Shown: positions 12,401 to 23,624 of the stretch, piece by piece
Layout of the letters: each line of letters starts with the position of its first letter
How positions within the stretch are numbered: the stretch's first letter is position 1
From: Zychaea mexicana
Lineage: Eukaryota; Mucoromycota; Mucoromycetes; Mucorales; Lichtheimiaceae
NCBI RefSeq assembly: GCF_025766255.1
Contig: NW_026516786.1
Coordinates: forward strand, 62,001 to 126,000
Reading direction: 5' to 3'
DNA: 64,000 nt
The notes under the pieces: model-generated
Told to the model about the DNA's origin: nothing
Database searches by the model: none
The model's input: the letters and a program-made list of their open reading frames with translations, nothing else
Translations under genes and position numbers: made by a program

Positions 12401-12861
12401 AACCCCTTCTCGGGACCAAGCGGTAATCCTTGGAATGAAAGCATGACCCGCAACCCCCCGGGGCGGCCGAAGAGCAGCGATACACACACATGCGCGTTTC
12501 TCTTTCCCACCTCTCTCGCAACACAGCACTCACGATCGCTTCATCAACAAGTTGTTGACAGTAACACAACCTGTGAGATTTGTATACATACAGAAGTACA
12601 ATATTAGAAGTTCCCCCTCCAAACTATATATAGACTTGGCTTCTTTTCCCTTCATCTCCTTCTCTTCTCTTCTTCTTTTCGTATACACACGACGTAAAGC
12701 CGCTGGCTCAGCTTTAACGGTTTCTCTCTTTTCTCTTTCTATTCTTACAGTAAACCCCCTTCCAAACCCATCTCTATTTTCGCTTTTATTTTTTCGCTTC
12801 CACCATCGCCAATACCGCTATCACTCCCACTCCTCGACCGTCAAAAAGCTTGCAGCATAAA
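9433..12861. other. Gene-poor region, 3.4 kb
   Basis: No recognisable protein gene. AT-rich sequence with scattered short frames, none protein-like over more than about 40 residues. One possible tiny spliced frame is 11186-11215 joined to 11368-11451 (+), which reads MDPDESKFAY then RQVVEMAPSYVQYSSHKPF and a stop, with a GTGAGC donor and a CCCTGCAG acceptor; at 37 aa it could be chance. The last 400 bp form the hexokinase promoter. No tRNA, rRNA or long repeat seen. Confidence 0.4.
12453..12633 (+). promoter_or_regulatory. Hexokinase upstream region: GC-rich box and TATA-like element
   Basis: A GC-rich box ACCCCCCGGGGCGGC at 12453-12467 contains CCGGGG, which fits the Mig1/CreA glucose-repressor consensus SYGGRG. 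A TATATATAG element lies at 12625-12633, about 230 bp before the hexokinase ATG. Positions suit a glucose-responsive promoter, but binding is inferred from motif alone. Confidence 0.35.
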
Positions 12862-15073
12862 ATGCGGTCGCTCCTACATCGATTTCGGTCACGAAAACTT
12901 TCGCCAACCAGCGTCAACGGCAACGGCATCCGTAAAACGACTGACGTAGCGGATGGGCCACCGAAGAATTCAGACGAGACGGCAGCCATCATGGACGAGC
13001 TTGAACGGACGTTTGAAGTCTCGTTGACTCAGATGAAAATGATATCCGAACAGCTCAAGAAAGAAATGCAAAAAGGCTTGGACCGCGAAGGCGCCACAGG
13101 TAATACGAGAAGCTTTGTCTCCTATTCCCCCTGTTACTACGGTTGCTCAGCAATCTTTTTTTCCTTTTTCTACAACTTCCTATATGCAATAAAATCATGC
13201 TTAAATTGCTTGCTTATGTTATTTACTAAATTAAAACATTTTTACACACGCGCGCGAACAACTACAACGACAACAAAAATATGTAACAATGGCACATGTA
13301 TATAGTCGCAATGATCCCAACCTTTGTAAGTGGACGTCCTACAGGCGAGGAAAAGGGCCGGTACCTGGCACTCGACTTGGGCGGAACGTTTTTGCGAGTA
13401 TGCGAAGTTGATCTTTGCGGCAACAAAGAGTTCAAAATCCATCAGCAGAAATACAAAGTCCCTATCCCATTAAAAGAAGGCGATTTCCGCGATTTATGCG
13501 ACTTCATCGCCGATTGTGTAGATGCCTTTATCAGCAGTTTAAGTGATTCTACTAGCGAGAACGGAGAGATCGATGAATATCAGCTCGGTTTTACGTTTTC
13601 TTTCCCGTGCTTCCAAACAGGTCTCAACCGAGGCGTGTTGAAGCAGTGGACGAAGGGTTACAGTTGCACAAATGCCGTGCACAACGACGTGGTCGAAATG
13701 TTGCAGCAGGCTTTCTTACGTAAACAGGTGCCTGTGAATATTGCGGCGGTAAGATGTCTTTTTTAAACACACCAGCTGATTGGACGATATGCCTTCAGAA
13801 ATGTCTAACCCGCGGGTCTCTTTCCCTTTTTGGACACTATGCAGATCGTAAATGACACTGTGGGGACGCTGATGGCGCTGGCGTACAGCATACCCGAGAC
13901 GGCAATTGGTGTGATCCTCGGCACTGGCACTAATGCATGTACGTTAACCTGTCTACTTGTAGACAGCATGGTTTCTATATAGCAGAAGAATAATCAAGTC
14001 ATTTTATACATTTCTTATCGTTTCCATTTTGGACCCTGTGTTGCCATATAGGCTACTATGAAAAACTGAAAGGCATCAAAAAATGGGACGGCGGTGAGAC
14101 ACTCTCGGACGAAATGGTCATCAACACAGAATGGGGAGCCTTCGACTGCGAACGCATCTGTTTGCCAATGACGATCCATGACAACAAACTAGACCGTGAA
14201 TCGCATCACCCACGACAACAGATATTTGAAAAGATGATTTCCGGCATGTATCTCGGCGAAATTTCACGCAACGTCATTGTACATTTGGTCGACCGCCAGA
14301 TTCTGTTCAGAGGCTATTCATCCAACGACCTGAACAAGCCATACTGCTTTGACACAGCATACATGTCCTCTATCGAAATGGACTCAACGCCAGACTTACA
14401 AGAAACTCGCCACATCTTGGAAGACGTCCTCAGTGTGCCGTCAACAACCTTGATGGATCGACAGCTTGTCAAAAAAATCTGTCAAGTTGTCGGACGACGT
14501 GCAGCACGACTGTCAGCATGCGGTTTAGCGGCCGTCTTAAAGCAGAGCAGTCTCGTTAGCGCTGGATGTACCATCGGGATTGATGGCTCTTTGTTTGAAC
14601 ATTACCCCGGATTCGAGTCCAACATGATGCAGGCACTTAAAGATATGTTTGGACCCTACATCGTCTACAAGGTCAAGCTATCATTAGCTCGCGACGGCTC
14701 TGGATTGGGCGCCGCAATCATTGCCATGCTTGCTCACAAGGCTGCTCAGATGAGTGCTGCGGCGTCAGCGGCTTCATCGACTCAAGCCTCGGTTGTTGCA
14801 TCAGCTGCGGCATCTACTGTTGAGCAGCAACATGACAGAAAATTAGAACAAGAAGAAGAAACAGCGCCCAAAGATGACGAGCAATCATCTCAGCAAAAAC
14901 CCAAGCAAAAAAACGAGCCAACGCCAAAGTCATCAAAAGACAAGGATTTGTCACAAGGAGATAAGCAGCAGCTTCAAAAAGACCAAAAAGAAGTGGCGAA
15001 CAAATCACCGGAACCAGCGACTGAAGATGTTCTTGCGAAACTTGACTCAAAAGAACAAGAAAAGAAAGACTAA
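12862..15073 (+). CDS. Hexokinase with N- and C-terminal extensions
   Basis: ATP-dependent hexose kinase family. Four exons: 12862-13099, 13306-13748, 13845-13938 and 14052-15073; 598 aa against about 480-500 for fungal hexokinases. Catalytic landmarks are present: FSFPCFQ, WTKG, IVNDTVGTL with the catalytic Asp, GTGTNACYYEK, NTEWGAFD and LARDGSG. Oddities: the phosphate-1 motif reads DLGGTFLRV where most enzymes have Asn in place of that Phe. A basic N-terminus (MRSLLHRFRSRK) precedes the small domain and might target mitochondria. A tail of about 110 residues, Ala/Ser-rich then Lys/Glu/Gln-rich, follows the fold. An earlier in-frame TTG at 12850 is not the likely start. It could be a regulatory or sugar-sensing hexokinase; substrate is not readable. 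Confidence 0.9.
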
Positions 15074-16167
15074 CAATATTTCTCTATTGTATCCTTTCTT
15101 TCAACTCTGTAATTTATATTATACAAAAGGAAAGAAAAACAGCATGGTTGTTGTTTTTTTACCTCCATCATTTTGTTTTATTTTATCCATTTTCTCTCCA
15201 TTTCCTTTATAACCCATACTCTCGCCTTCACACCCAACGCCAGCTCATAAAATCCTTCCAATCTCTACTACAACTATCATCTACTTACTACTAACTCCCC
15301 TACTACTACTACTACTACTTCTACATAACAACGTCATCGCATACCACTGCATACTTACAACTTTCTTACGCCCCACTACAGTCCTTTCGTCATTCTCATT
15401 GTATGTAGCCCTTTATTTTCGCTTTTTCTAAAAATCGTTACTGGTTGAACGAACTTGGAAAAAAAAACAGAATTTGGTTATATTGTTGTGTGTCGCTGTA
15501 CTACTGCTACTACTATTTACTACGACTACTACTAGTAGCAACTCCAATCTCTCTTTTAAGAGCGAACTTTAAGTTGTGTGTGATGTACTGTATTACATGC
15601 TATCGTCATCATTCTATATTTATATATCCGTGTCGAAGCCTTCTTTTCTCGCTTACATACCTGATATCGCCAACGCCGCACTTTCCTCATCTTTCAAACG
15701 TTGTTCCTGAGTACGTCTGACGAATGACTCATCTATCAGATTTTGTCTATTATTAATTGATAAGAAGGGAAAAGAATCTTAAACCGGCCGGTGATGAGGG
15801 ACCGTAGAAAGATTGTCTTACGTGTTAATGTAGTTTAAGCACCACAACGGTGCAAAGCGGCCATCCCAGGAGCGCCTTTAAAAACATGTCTGTGCTTTTC
15901 GTTTTGAGCCCGCATTGTCAACTTTTATGTAGATCAAGCGTGAATGCCTTTTAACTTTGTAGAACACGATGTTGTCATATTCGATTACATATATCAGCAT
16001 TTATACTTGTCTGTTAACATATACATATAAAATCTTGCCACCACGGTAGCTGGTTGCGGTCGGTTGCGACCGACATATTTCCTCTCGTAACTAGAGAATC
16101 TGTTACGCTTCACACGCTCGTCGCTTCCGTTCCCTGAGTGACGTTACACTGTACACAGCTCAACAAA
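15074..16167. other. Intergenic region 3' of hexokinase
   Basis: Pyrimidine- and TAC-rich sequence with a (CTA)n run near 15299-15320. Open frames here are low-complexity and unlike protein. Probable 3' untranslated region and spacer. Confidence 0.4.
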
Positions 16168-16469
16168 TTAGAAATACACATCGTCATCATCATTTAAGTT
16201 TAAGCTGTATCGTTTTTGATACGACTGACTATGTGATCCACGCATCGTTATCGTATGAGAGTGTATGTAGCCTCTTGTCGCTGGTGCACCTACTAATAAA
16301 CTATCATATGTACGTTGATTTGACAGTAAACAATGACACCATGTGTGCTTATCAAATTTCGTGAATGGAAAAGCGGCACCTACTCCGAGGCAAATGCACT
16401 GAAATGATAATAAATGGGAGAAAAATATGCTTGTATATACAAAGTGCATACAGAAAGCGGCTCCTGCAT
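16168..16469 (-). CDS. Possible small two-exon protein, unknown
   Basis: A possible 82-aa gene with exons 16452-16469 (MQEPLS) and 16168-16398. The 53-bp intron has a GTATGC donor, a TTTATTATCATTTCAG acceptor and keeps frame. The product reads CICLGVGAAFPFTKFDKHTW, then an Arg/Ser/His-containing middle and an acidic end (NLNDDDDVYF). An in-frame TAA lies just upstream of the ATG. No family recognised; there is no second line of support, so it may be chance. Confidence 0.3.
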
Positions 16470-16600
16470 CGATAGTTAGAAACCCATGAAATTTGAACCT
16501 TCATCAAAAAGCCGATCAATTAGCAATCTTACAATAACGCTATTTACAGATCATCGTCAGTTTTTTACAGTATTTGCTTTCATTTGGTTTAGATGCATAT

Positions 16601-16779
16601 ACAGTATATCCCCGTTTAATTTCACTCTCAATAAGATAAACCCTCAGTTATTTCAACTTTTTTCTATACCCCGTTTTAAGCATATAACACTGCTTGAATC
16701 ATCCTCGTTTGTGTCAACTCTCAGTATATAGTTTCAACACTTTATTGACTCCCTTTGAGGTTTAAATTAAACGGGGAAC
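16601..16779. mobile_element. MITE-like inverted-repeat element
   Basis: A roughly 180-bp stretch bounded by a perfect 14-bp inverted repeat: TCCCCGTTTAATTT at 16609-16622 and AAATTAAACGGGGA at 16764-16777. The left end is preceded by TACAGTATA, a CAGT-type end after a TA dinucleotide as in Tc1/mariner-pogo elements. No coding capacity. The interior repeats a related CCCCGTTTTAA motif near 16669. Boundaries and family are inferred. Confidence 0.4.
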
Positions 16780-18574
16780 CACTAAAAAAACGCGCGAGCC
16801 AGTAACACGCAAAAAAAAAGACTGTCCCTTTCCTTAATGACCATCCAAGTTATAGGTAACTTTGAATATTATACGATATCCAGTATCACTACTTTTTTAG
16901 CACGTTCAAAATAGTAGTAATGTAACGCTGTTTGGTTTCTCATCTACAGTACAGTAGAGCATCCACTGACATCAGGTATATTAAAGGAGACAGAAGATCT
17001 GTCATTACTCTATTTTCTCTGGTAGCTAGAAGACTATTTTGACTTAACATATATTTATGACATGCTTCTTGAAAGAATAAAGTCAAATTTGTTTTATGTT
17101 TGATAATAAATATTTATTTACTATTGGTACGCTCGATATAATGATATACTGTATCTATTGGTTTTATTGCATATTGCAATAGCGTATTAGTGGTAAGTCC
17201 CAAGCTTAATTTGATTTGGAATCCAAAAATCCATCACTAAATCGAAATATTACTATACCGAAGAGAGCGGTCACTGGACAGCCTTTTTATATCGATTTGA
17301 ATGCATAAAGATGTATGGTGAGCGGTTTCACAGGTCGAGTGAAGGCCGTTTCGATGCATAGTGGAAGACGTTGATACATGTAGTCAGCGTGTTCAAAGCG
17401 ATGTCACTTCTCAGAATATGAAGGATCTGAAATGAGCTTCATATCGTGTTAATGACGGTTATCATCTTGAACGTTTCCTCGATGCGATACCCATTACTCA
17501 GAATCTCATACATTCACTGTAAAGTAAAGTTTCTGACCTGGAGGAGCCACACACCTCGGCGCGTCATAAACTTGAGAGAGTGATCTGAATTGGATAGAAT
17601 GAACTGGTTGAAATGCCGCGTAGCATGTGTGTTCGTTATAACCGCGCGGCCGCAGTAATCATGTCGCTCTTGTATGTTTATGGTGGTGAGTGGGAAGAGG
17701 GTATCCAACCTCCCGTCTTAACGTGGTCCTTCTTCCATTCACGTTGGCTCTCAAAGCAACAAGTTTAAGTGTAAGTACAATATGGAAAGTGTGAAGTGTA
17801 CTTTGAGGTTTTGCATGTGGATGTGATATACAGTCAACCCCCGTTAACGTCAACCCCGATAACGTCAACCCCCGATAGCGCCAACAGATTCGCTGGTAAC
17901 CTTCCAAAGTTACTGTAAGCGTTTATTTTTCACATTATAGGCATTATACCCGCAAATTTATTTTTGAAGCATACTTCTTTCTCATGCTTTAACTAAAAGA
18001 AAGCAAAGACTTCCATTTATCTTTCGAGGTATCATACAGTCAGCGAGCTGAGACCTACTGAACAGAACGCTCAAAATCTCGCTCAGCAGCGACCACAGGG
18101 GGATCCTCTAGATGAAAGATAATACATACTATAGAGAATGCAGAAAGCAAGCGCCACACGGATGGTCCACTAAACAGAAAAAGAGAGTCTCAAGCGGATC
18201 AGTGAATGCTTGTCCGTCCACCAAGTATTTTATAAAAGCATAATAGCGTACTGATATATTACCAGATCATCTCCGTAAACGGTTCCTATCATGCGCTATA
18301 ATGTATATGATACTGTAGCTAGCAGTATAACTTGCAGGATCTGCTACTTGATGCATCTGCTAAAAGACATTGTTTATGCGCATATTTACGAAAGTAAGTT
18401 TTAAACCTATACTCTGCTTGCATTTACGAAAGAAAGGACAGGAAGTAGCGAGAAGACTCTAGGAAGTAAGCATCTGACACGATCACCTTGAAAATTCAGT
18501 CGGAGAGAAACTTTATACGTAGCCAGGCCCAGTGGTTCATTCTTTTTTCTTGAGCCTTCCTTCGTATAATTATA
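16780..18574. other. Gene-poor region upstream of GOS1
   Basis: No gene seen apart from the terminal repeat at 17831. AT-rich, with many TACTGTA/TACAGTA words. The final 150 bp contain the GOS1 leader (TTTTTTCTTGAGCC near 18543). Confidence 0.4.
17831..17885 (+). repeat. Pogo/Tigger-like terminal repeat (left-type end)
   Basis: CAGTCAACCCCCGTTAACG follows a TA dinucleotide and runs into two further diverged copies of a CGTCAACCCC unit (GATAACGTCAACCCCC, GATAGCGCCAAC). The first 31 bp match, in inverted orientation, 30528-30558. Such CAGTCAA...TTAACG ends are typical of pogo/Tigger transposons. No transposase frame is seen beside it, so it is probably a relic or non-autonomous end. Confidence 0.5.
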
Positions 18575-19809
18575 ATGAATCGAGCAACGATGTCAGCCGG
18601 AGGAGGAGGAGCGACAAGCACAGCATTACCCATGCCTTCTTCGCCTTCATTAACGCCACTTACTTCACAACAAGAACAAGACGATGATAACGATGGTGAT
18701 TTGTCGGTACTGCCATCATCACAGACGTCTTCTCCTTTATCATGGGATCACTTACGACGCCAAGCACGACAAGTTGAAAACGAAATCGAACTCAAGTTGG
18801 CGTCTTTGTCCAAATTGGGGGCTACTGTAGCATCTCGATCAACTGGCCCTGGTGGCGATGCTTTACCCATGGGCAAACCAAGCCAAGAATTAGAAATCGA
18901 AGAGTTATTAAAAAAGGTACTTTATGGTTCTTTATTCTATCTGTGTGTGTGTAGGTACAACATGCAGAGGTATCCCTATATAGGCTGACAAAAAAGGCAC
19001 CACGTGGGGATACGTTATCTTAGCTTAATTCGGTGATTGCATCGATGGGTGAGGTGTTGGAACGACCTAGCGCGACACCGACGAATCCATCCATGACACA
19101 CATGTTGGAGCGGCATAAAGATATAATGTATGACTATAACAAGGAGTTTCGGAGAGTCAAGGTATTTCTTTAAGATACGTGCTTGTGTGGATGAGGAATG
19201 CAATGTATACCTAATTACTTGTGCGATTTGAAAAGACAAATATGAAGGCAGCACAGGACAAGGCGAGTTTGATGGATCAAGTACAGGATGAAATTAGGAT
19301 GTATAATACGGCAAATGGGGACGGATCAGATTATTACCTATCAGAGCGTAACCGTATTGAGGGTACACATCGTATGACAGATATGATTCTAGAGTAAGCC
19401 TTTTTCTTATATTGTCTTGATTATTGTCGTGCTGCTGTTGTTGGGGTTTAGTGAGTGTGTGGGGGGTATGGTACTGTGATTCCATACCTTTTGTGTAATT
19501 CTTATATATGATTGCTTAATTATATACTTTATTAGACAAGCCTATGCGACACGGCAAGATGTTTCTCGACAGGGTCGAATGCTACAAAATGTGAATAGTC
19601 GAGTTAGTGGAGTGATTGGTAAGTTTAAAGATGACGGTAGTAGTATTAGTTAGCGGTTACTGAATTTCAACCAAAAAAAAGGACGTATACCGGGAATCAA
19701 CAACCTAATCAGCCGCATCAACACGAGGAGAAAGCGAGACACATTGATCATGGCCGGCGTTATATCTACTTGTATCATTCTTATTTTACTTTACTGGTTG
19801 CATACGTGA
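18575..19809 (+). CDS. GOS1: Golgi Qb-SNARE Gos1/GS28
   Basis: Tail-anchored SNARE for intra-Golgi and ER-Golgi transport, acting with Sed5 and Ykt6. Five exons: 18575-18916, 19024-19161, 19236-19393, 19536-19618 and 19682-19809; 282 aa. The N-terminal helical domain starts at SWDHLRRQARQVENEIELKL after about 55 Ser/Thr/acidic residues not seen in the roughly 225-aa yeast protein. The SNARE helix contains the zero-layer Gln in DVSRQGRML and runs into GRIPGINNLISRINTRRKRD, the family signature. A 20-residue membrane anchor (AGVISTCIILILLYWL) ends three residues before the stop. All splice phases agree. Confident by the C-terminal signature. Confidence 0.94.
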
Positions 19810-20664
19810 AAAAGCAGCATATATATCTCTAAGCTAATAATAATAATAATAATCATATTCCCTTCTTCTCCAAAGTTACCTTGAGGTCTGGTCAAAAGTG
19901 TTATAATGATAAAGTAACAATGCAATACAGTTGATCGACTGAATTCGAAAGACAACGAGAAGGAGAGCAAGACCTAACTCAATCGAGAGAGAAAGGAGCA
20001 CATACAAACTATAACATGAACACAAAAAGAAACAAGTTTCAATTGACAGACGATCATCTTCTCTCGAAACCTAACAGGAAATCCCCCCCTGGCTACTTTA
20101 TGTGACCCGCTATGTAGCCTCCTCACGAAAAGGTGTGTGTATCTGGTTTTGACATCAGCAGGAGCAAGAGCTAAGAAGACCAAGAAAAAGAAGCGTGGGT
20201 GTAGTGTGGGTATCGAACAGCAATAAGCTCCTACAGTTCCACGACATCCGCACCCAAAGTCTTTATTGTCGTCTGCAGCGCATGTAATTCGGGGGAGCGA
20301 GGACTAAAAGGGAGAGCCGAGAGGATAGAGGGAGAAGCTTGGGGGAGGGATGAGTCAAGTAAGAAAAGAGCTGTTAGTAGAGTCAGTTAGTAGAGACAGG
20401 CCAGACGGACAAAGAGAGAGAGAGAGATCGAGCCAGAGAGGAGAAAGAAAAAAAAAACGATGTTACGCAGAACAAAATAAAGGCGATGACCTTATTTGGA
20501 TTCATGACATTCGATTCCTTTTATAAAGTACGCCAGTACTAGAATATATCCATGCGCACGCATTACACAGCAGAGCAACACAACAACCAACGACAACACT
20601 CACCTCTTTTTTTTTCTTTTTCTTTTTCCTCTTCTTCTTCTCTTTCTCTCTCTCTCTTCCGTAT
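19810..20664. other. Spacer between GOS1 and GYP5
   Basis: Contains a purine-rich block near 20280-20450 (AGAGAGAGAGAGAT) and a pyrimidine-rich run of TTTTTCTTT and CTCTCT just before the GYP5 ATG. No gene seen. Confidence 0.45.
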
Positions 20665-23624
20665 ATGAGCTCTCTTTCTGTCCGAGAGAAGAGAGTAACC
20701 ACGATGCCACCACCTAACGATACACCGCAGCAACCCACTTCGCCGTCGAAACTGGTCCACGCTTTACACAAAAGTGAGCAGCAGGCAGCAACAACCGCTG
20801 TCCAGCAGCAACACAAACAAAAGTACAATACGATTGCTTCGTCCAAGAGCACACCCTTCCAGCCCCATAGACGAATTCGTACAACCAGTTTCGGCATAGG
20901 TCCTACGCCTACTCGAGCTCCCAGCATGACGCTTCATCATCGTCGTCGCACCGCGTCGGGCGCAGGTCACTTGGACAGCAATGCCAATAACAACAGCAGC
21001 AATAATAAACCTGATGTCCAATTGCTGCCTCGTTTGGAAGAAGAAAATGCCAATTTGCCTCCTCAGGTACCGTAGTCCCATTCGAGCCTTTCCTCTCCTT
21101 GTCTGAAAAAAAAATTCTTTTGTATTGTCCTAGAAAGATTACAAAGGAACTGACACACCGAATCACGAAAATAATATAATTTTTAGGACTCGATTGATTT
21201 TATCCTAGCTCAAATCGAGCGACAAAATGCACTTCTCGATGAAGATCCCAAATCGGTATGCATTCAGTCTAATGAGTTAAAAGCTCATCTGTCGACGATG
21301 CAGACCCTTGTAGCCGAGCAGCAGCAGCAAACGGTCGATAGTGGCAACAACGACAAACAAGAAGACGACATTGATTGGGAGTTTTGGACTGCCCTCACCG
21401 AAGATTTTGGTGCGGTCGCGCTCAAATTACCCCACCTATTGTCCGCCAAATTGAAAGCGGGTATTCCAGAGAAGGTGCGAGGCGTGATCTGGCAAGCCAT
21501 GACACAAAGTGCCTCATTGAACCTGGAGACGCTGTACGGCCAGTTGGTGGTCGAGCATTCGCCGTACGAGCGTATCATTGCTCGTGATCTGGCTCGCACT
21601 TTTCCCAATGTCGATATGTTCAAGCAAGAGGGTGGTGACGGCCAACAAGCCCTTGAACGAGTCTTGAAAGCATATTCGCTCTATGACGCTCATGTCGGTT
21701 ACTGCCAGGGCCTGGCATTTCTGGTCGGTCCTCTGCTCATGAATGTAAGGCATTTCTGTTTGCAACTAAAGAGAGAACCACGCATAGAGACTGATCTGTG
21801 TGCTAACGATGCATTCCACAACGGATGAATAGATGCCAGAACAGCAAGCGTTTTGTGTCTTTGTCAGGTTAGTCGCTTTACCTGAGCTTTATATTAATTT
21901 TGGAGCTGGGACCTTTTGTATAACGAGATGCGTACTAACCCGCTATTGAATCTGGGGCAATTGAATGAAAATCACTTTAAATATTCAGACTTATGGAGAC
22001 ATACGAAATGCGAACCATGTTCACCCTCAACATGGAAGGCCTGCAGTTGCGCCTATACCAGTTTACCAGCCTGTTGTCGCAAATCCTGCCGGAACTTTCA
22101 GATCACCTTGCCGAACATGCCGTGCATCCGCCCATGTACGCCTCACAATGGTTCTTAACCCTGTTCGCCTATGCCTTCCCTATTCCTTTAGTGATGCGTA
22201 TCTACGATATCATCTTTGCTGAAGGCGCAGCCGAAACCATTATGCGCGTTGCCATTGCCATGCTGAAGCACGCACAAGAGGAACTATTGGAGATGACCGA
22301 GTTCGAAGACATGCTGGACCACGTTACATCTAAGCTGCATCTGGCGTACGAGGACGATGCAGGCCTTATGATCAATGATGCCATGGAGTTGAGCGGTCTG
22401 ATTACTCGTGAAAAAATGGATCATTTGGCCGACTCGTATGTTCGTGAATTGGAACAAGAAAAGAAGCAGACGGAACAAGTCTTGGCCGTCCGATTCAACT
22501 TTTGGTCTAAGCAAGATAATAACAACAACAAGAAAAAGAAGCGCGAGTCGAGTGGATGGTTGAGCAAGCGATCATCAACGTCTAGCAGCGATGAAGCATC
22601 TGAAAAGCAGCCCAGTACACCAACATCTATGACAGCACCATCGATGGCATCTACATCATCTTCACAACAACAACCGCCCCAGCAGGATGTCGCTACCCTT
22701 CATCAGCAGATCGAGGACTTGTTGCTTGCCTTGTCTCAAAGTCAAAAAGACCACATTCAATTAAAGCAAGAGTTAGGCCAGGTTCGCATGGACAAGATGG
22801 ATGTTGAAGCCGAGCGCGACGCATTGAAAATGACCATGCTGGACATGCGGCCCGATGAACCAGCGGCCCAACAGCAACGACAAAACATTCGCAACATGAA
22901 GAGCGAGCTCCAACAAGCACAGGCTTCAAACTTTGAGCTACAACAACAAAACGAAGAATTGCGACACCAGAATGAAATGGCCAAGCAAGCCCAAGAAGGC
23001 TTGATTGAAAAGCTCGTCAATATGAAGAACAAGATGGAACAACTTGAAGTTGATCATATCAAGGTGACCAAGGAACGCGACGCATTGCAGAGCAATCAGC
23101 GGCCGTTGGAGCAGAAATTAAAAGACGCTGAAAAGACGGCGCATGAACTCCAGTTTGAAAAGCTGCGATTGCTTGACGATCTCGAGACGGTCAAGGAACA
23201 ACGGGATCAAGTAATTACACCACCAGCTACACCTAGACCTAGTATGAATAACAACAATAACAGAAAAGCACCTCGAGTACGACCTCAATCCGTATTCGTT
23301 ACCAAGGACAACAGCGTGGCAGCGGAATCGAGATGTCTGGAATTGGAGCAATTGTTGGCTGATGCCAAGTTGCAGATTGCCGAACTGGAAACCTTTGGCC
23401 CCACATCATCAATTTCCTCCGGCAGCAGCAAGAAGAATAAGCGAAGGAGCTTTGATCCGATTGCATTGAGTCGTGCTGCTTCGGCTTCTTCTGCCAACAA
23501 TTACAGTAGCAACATCTTGCCTAAACGTTCGAGCTTCTACGGTCGTTTATGGAGCTCGGTAACGACAACGTCGTCCCCAGCAGCACAACAGCAACAAGAC
23601 ACACCACCTACCAGCCCCATCTAA
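20665..23624 (+). CDS. GYP5: TBC-domain Rab GTPase-activating protein, Gyp5-like
   Basis: Accelerates GTP hydrolysis by Rab GTPases (Ypt1/Sec4 class in yeast) in ER-Golgi and exocytic traffic. Four exons: 20665-21066, 21187-21744, 21833-21867 and 21989-23624; 876 aa. The N-terminal 190 residues are disordered. DIDWEFWTALTEDFG opens the TBC domain near residue 195. Both catalytic fingers are intact: IIARDLART (Arg 271) and GYCQGLAF (Gln 308). The domain continues across the 35-nt third exon (MPEQQAFCVFVR) into LMETYEMRTMFTLNMEGLQ. A long Gln/Glu-rich coiled coil follows from about 510 to 760, and the C-terminus is Ser-rich. A decayed copy of its 3' end lies about 2.7 kb downstream. Confidence 0.92.

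Noticed and set aside
21868..21988. In-frame reading NEMRTNPLLNLGQ next to the GYP5 exon 4
   Set aside because: It lies in the intron; only the 35-nt exon joined to LMETYEMRT restores the TBC domain.
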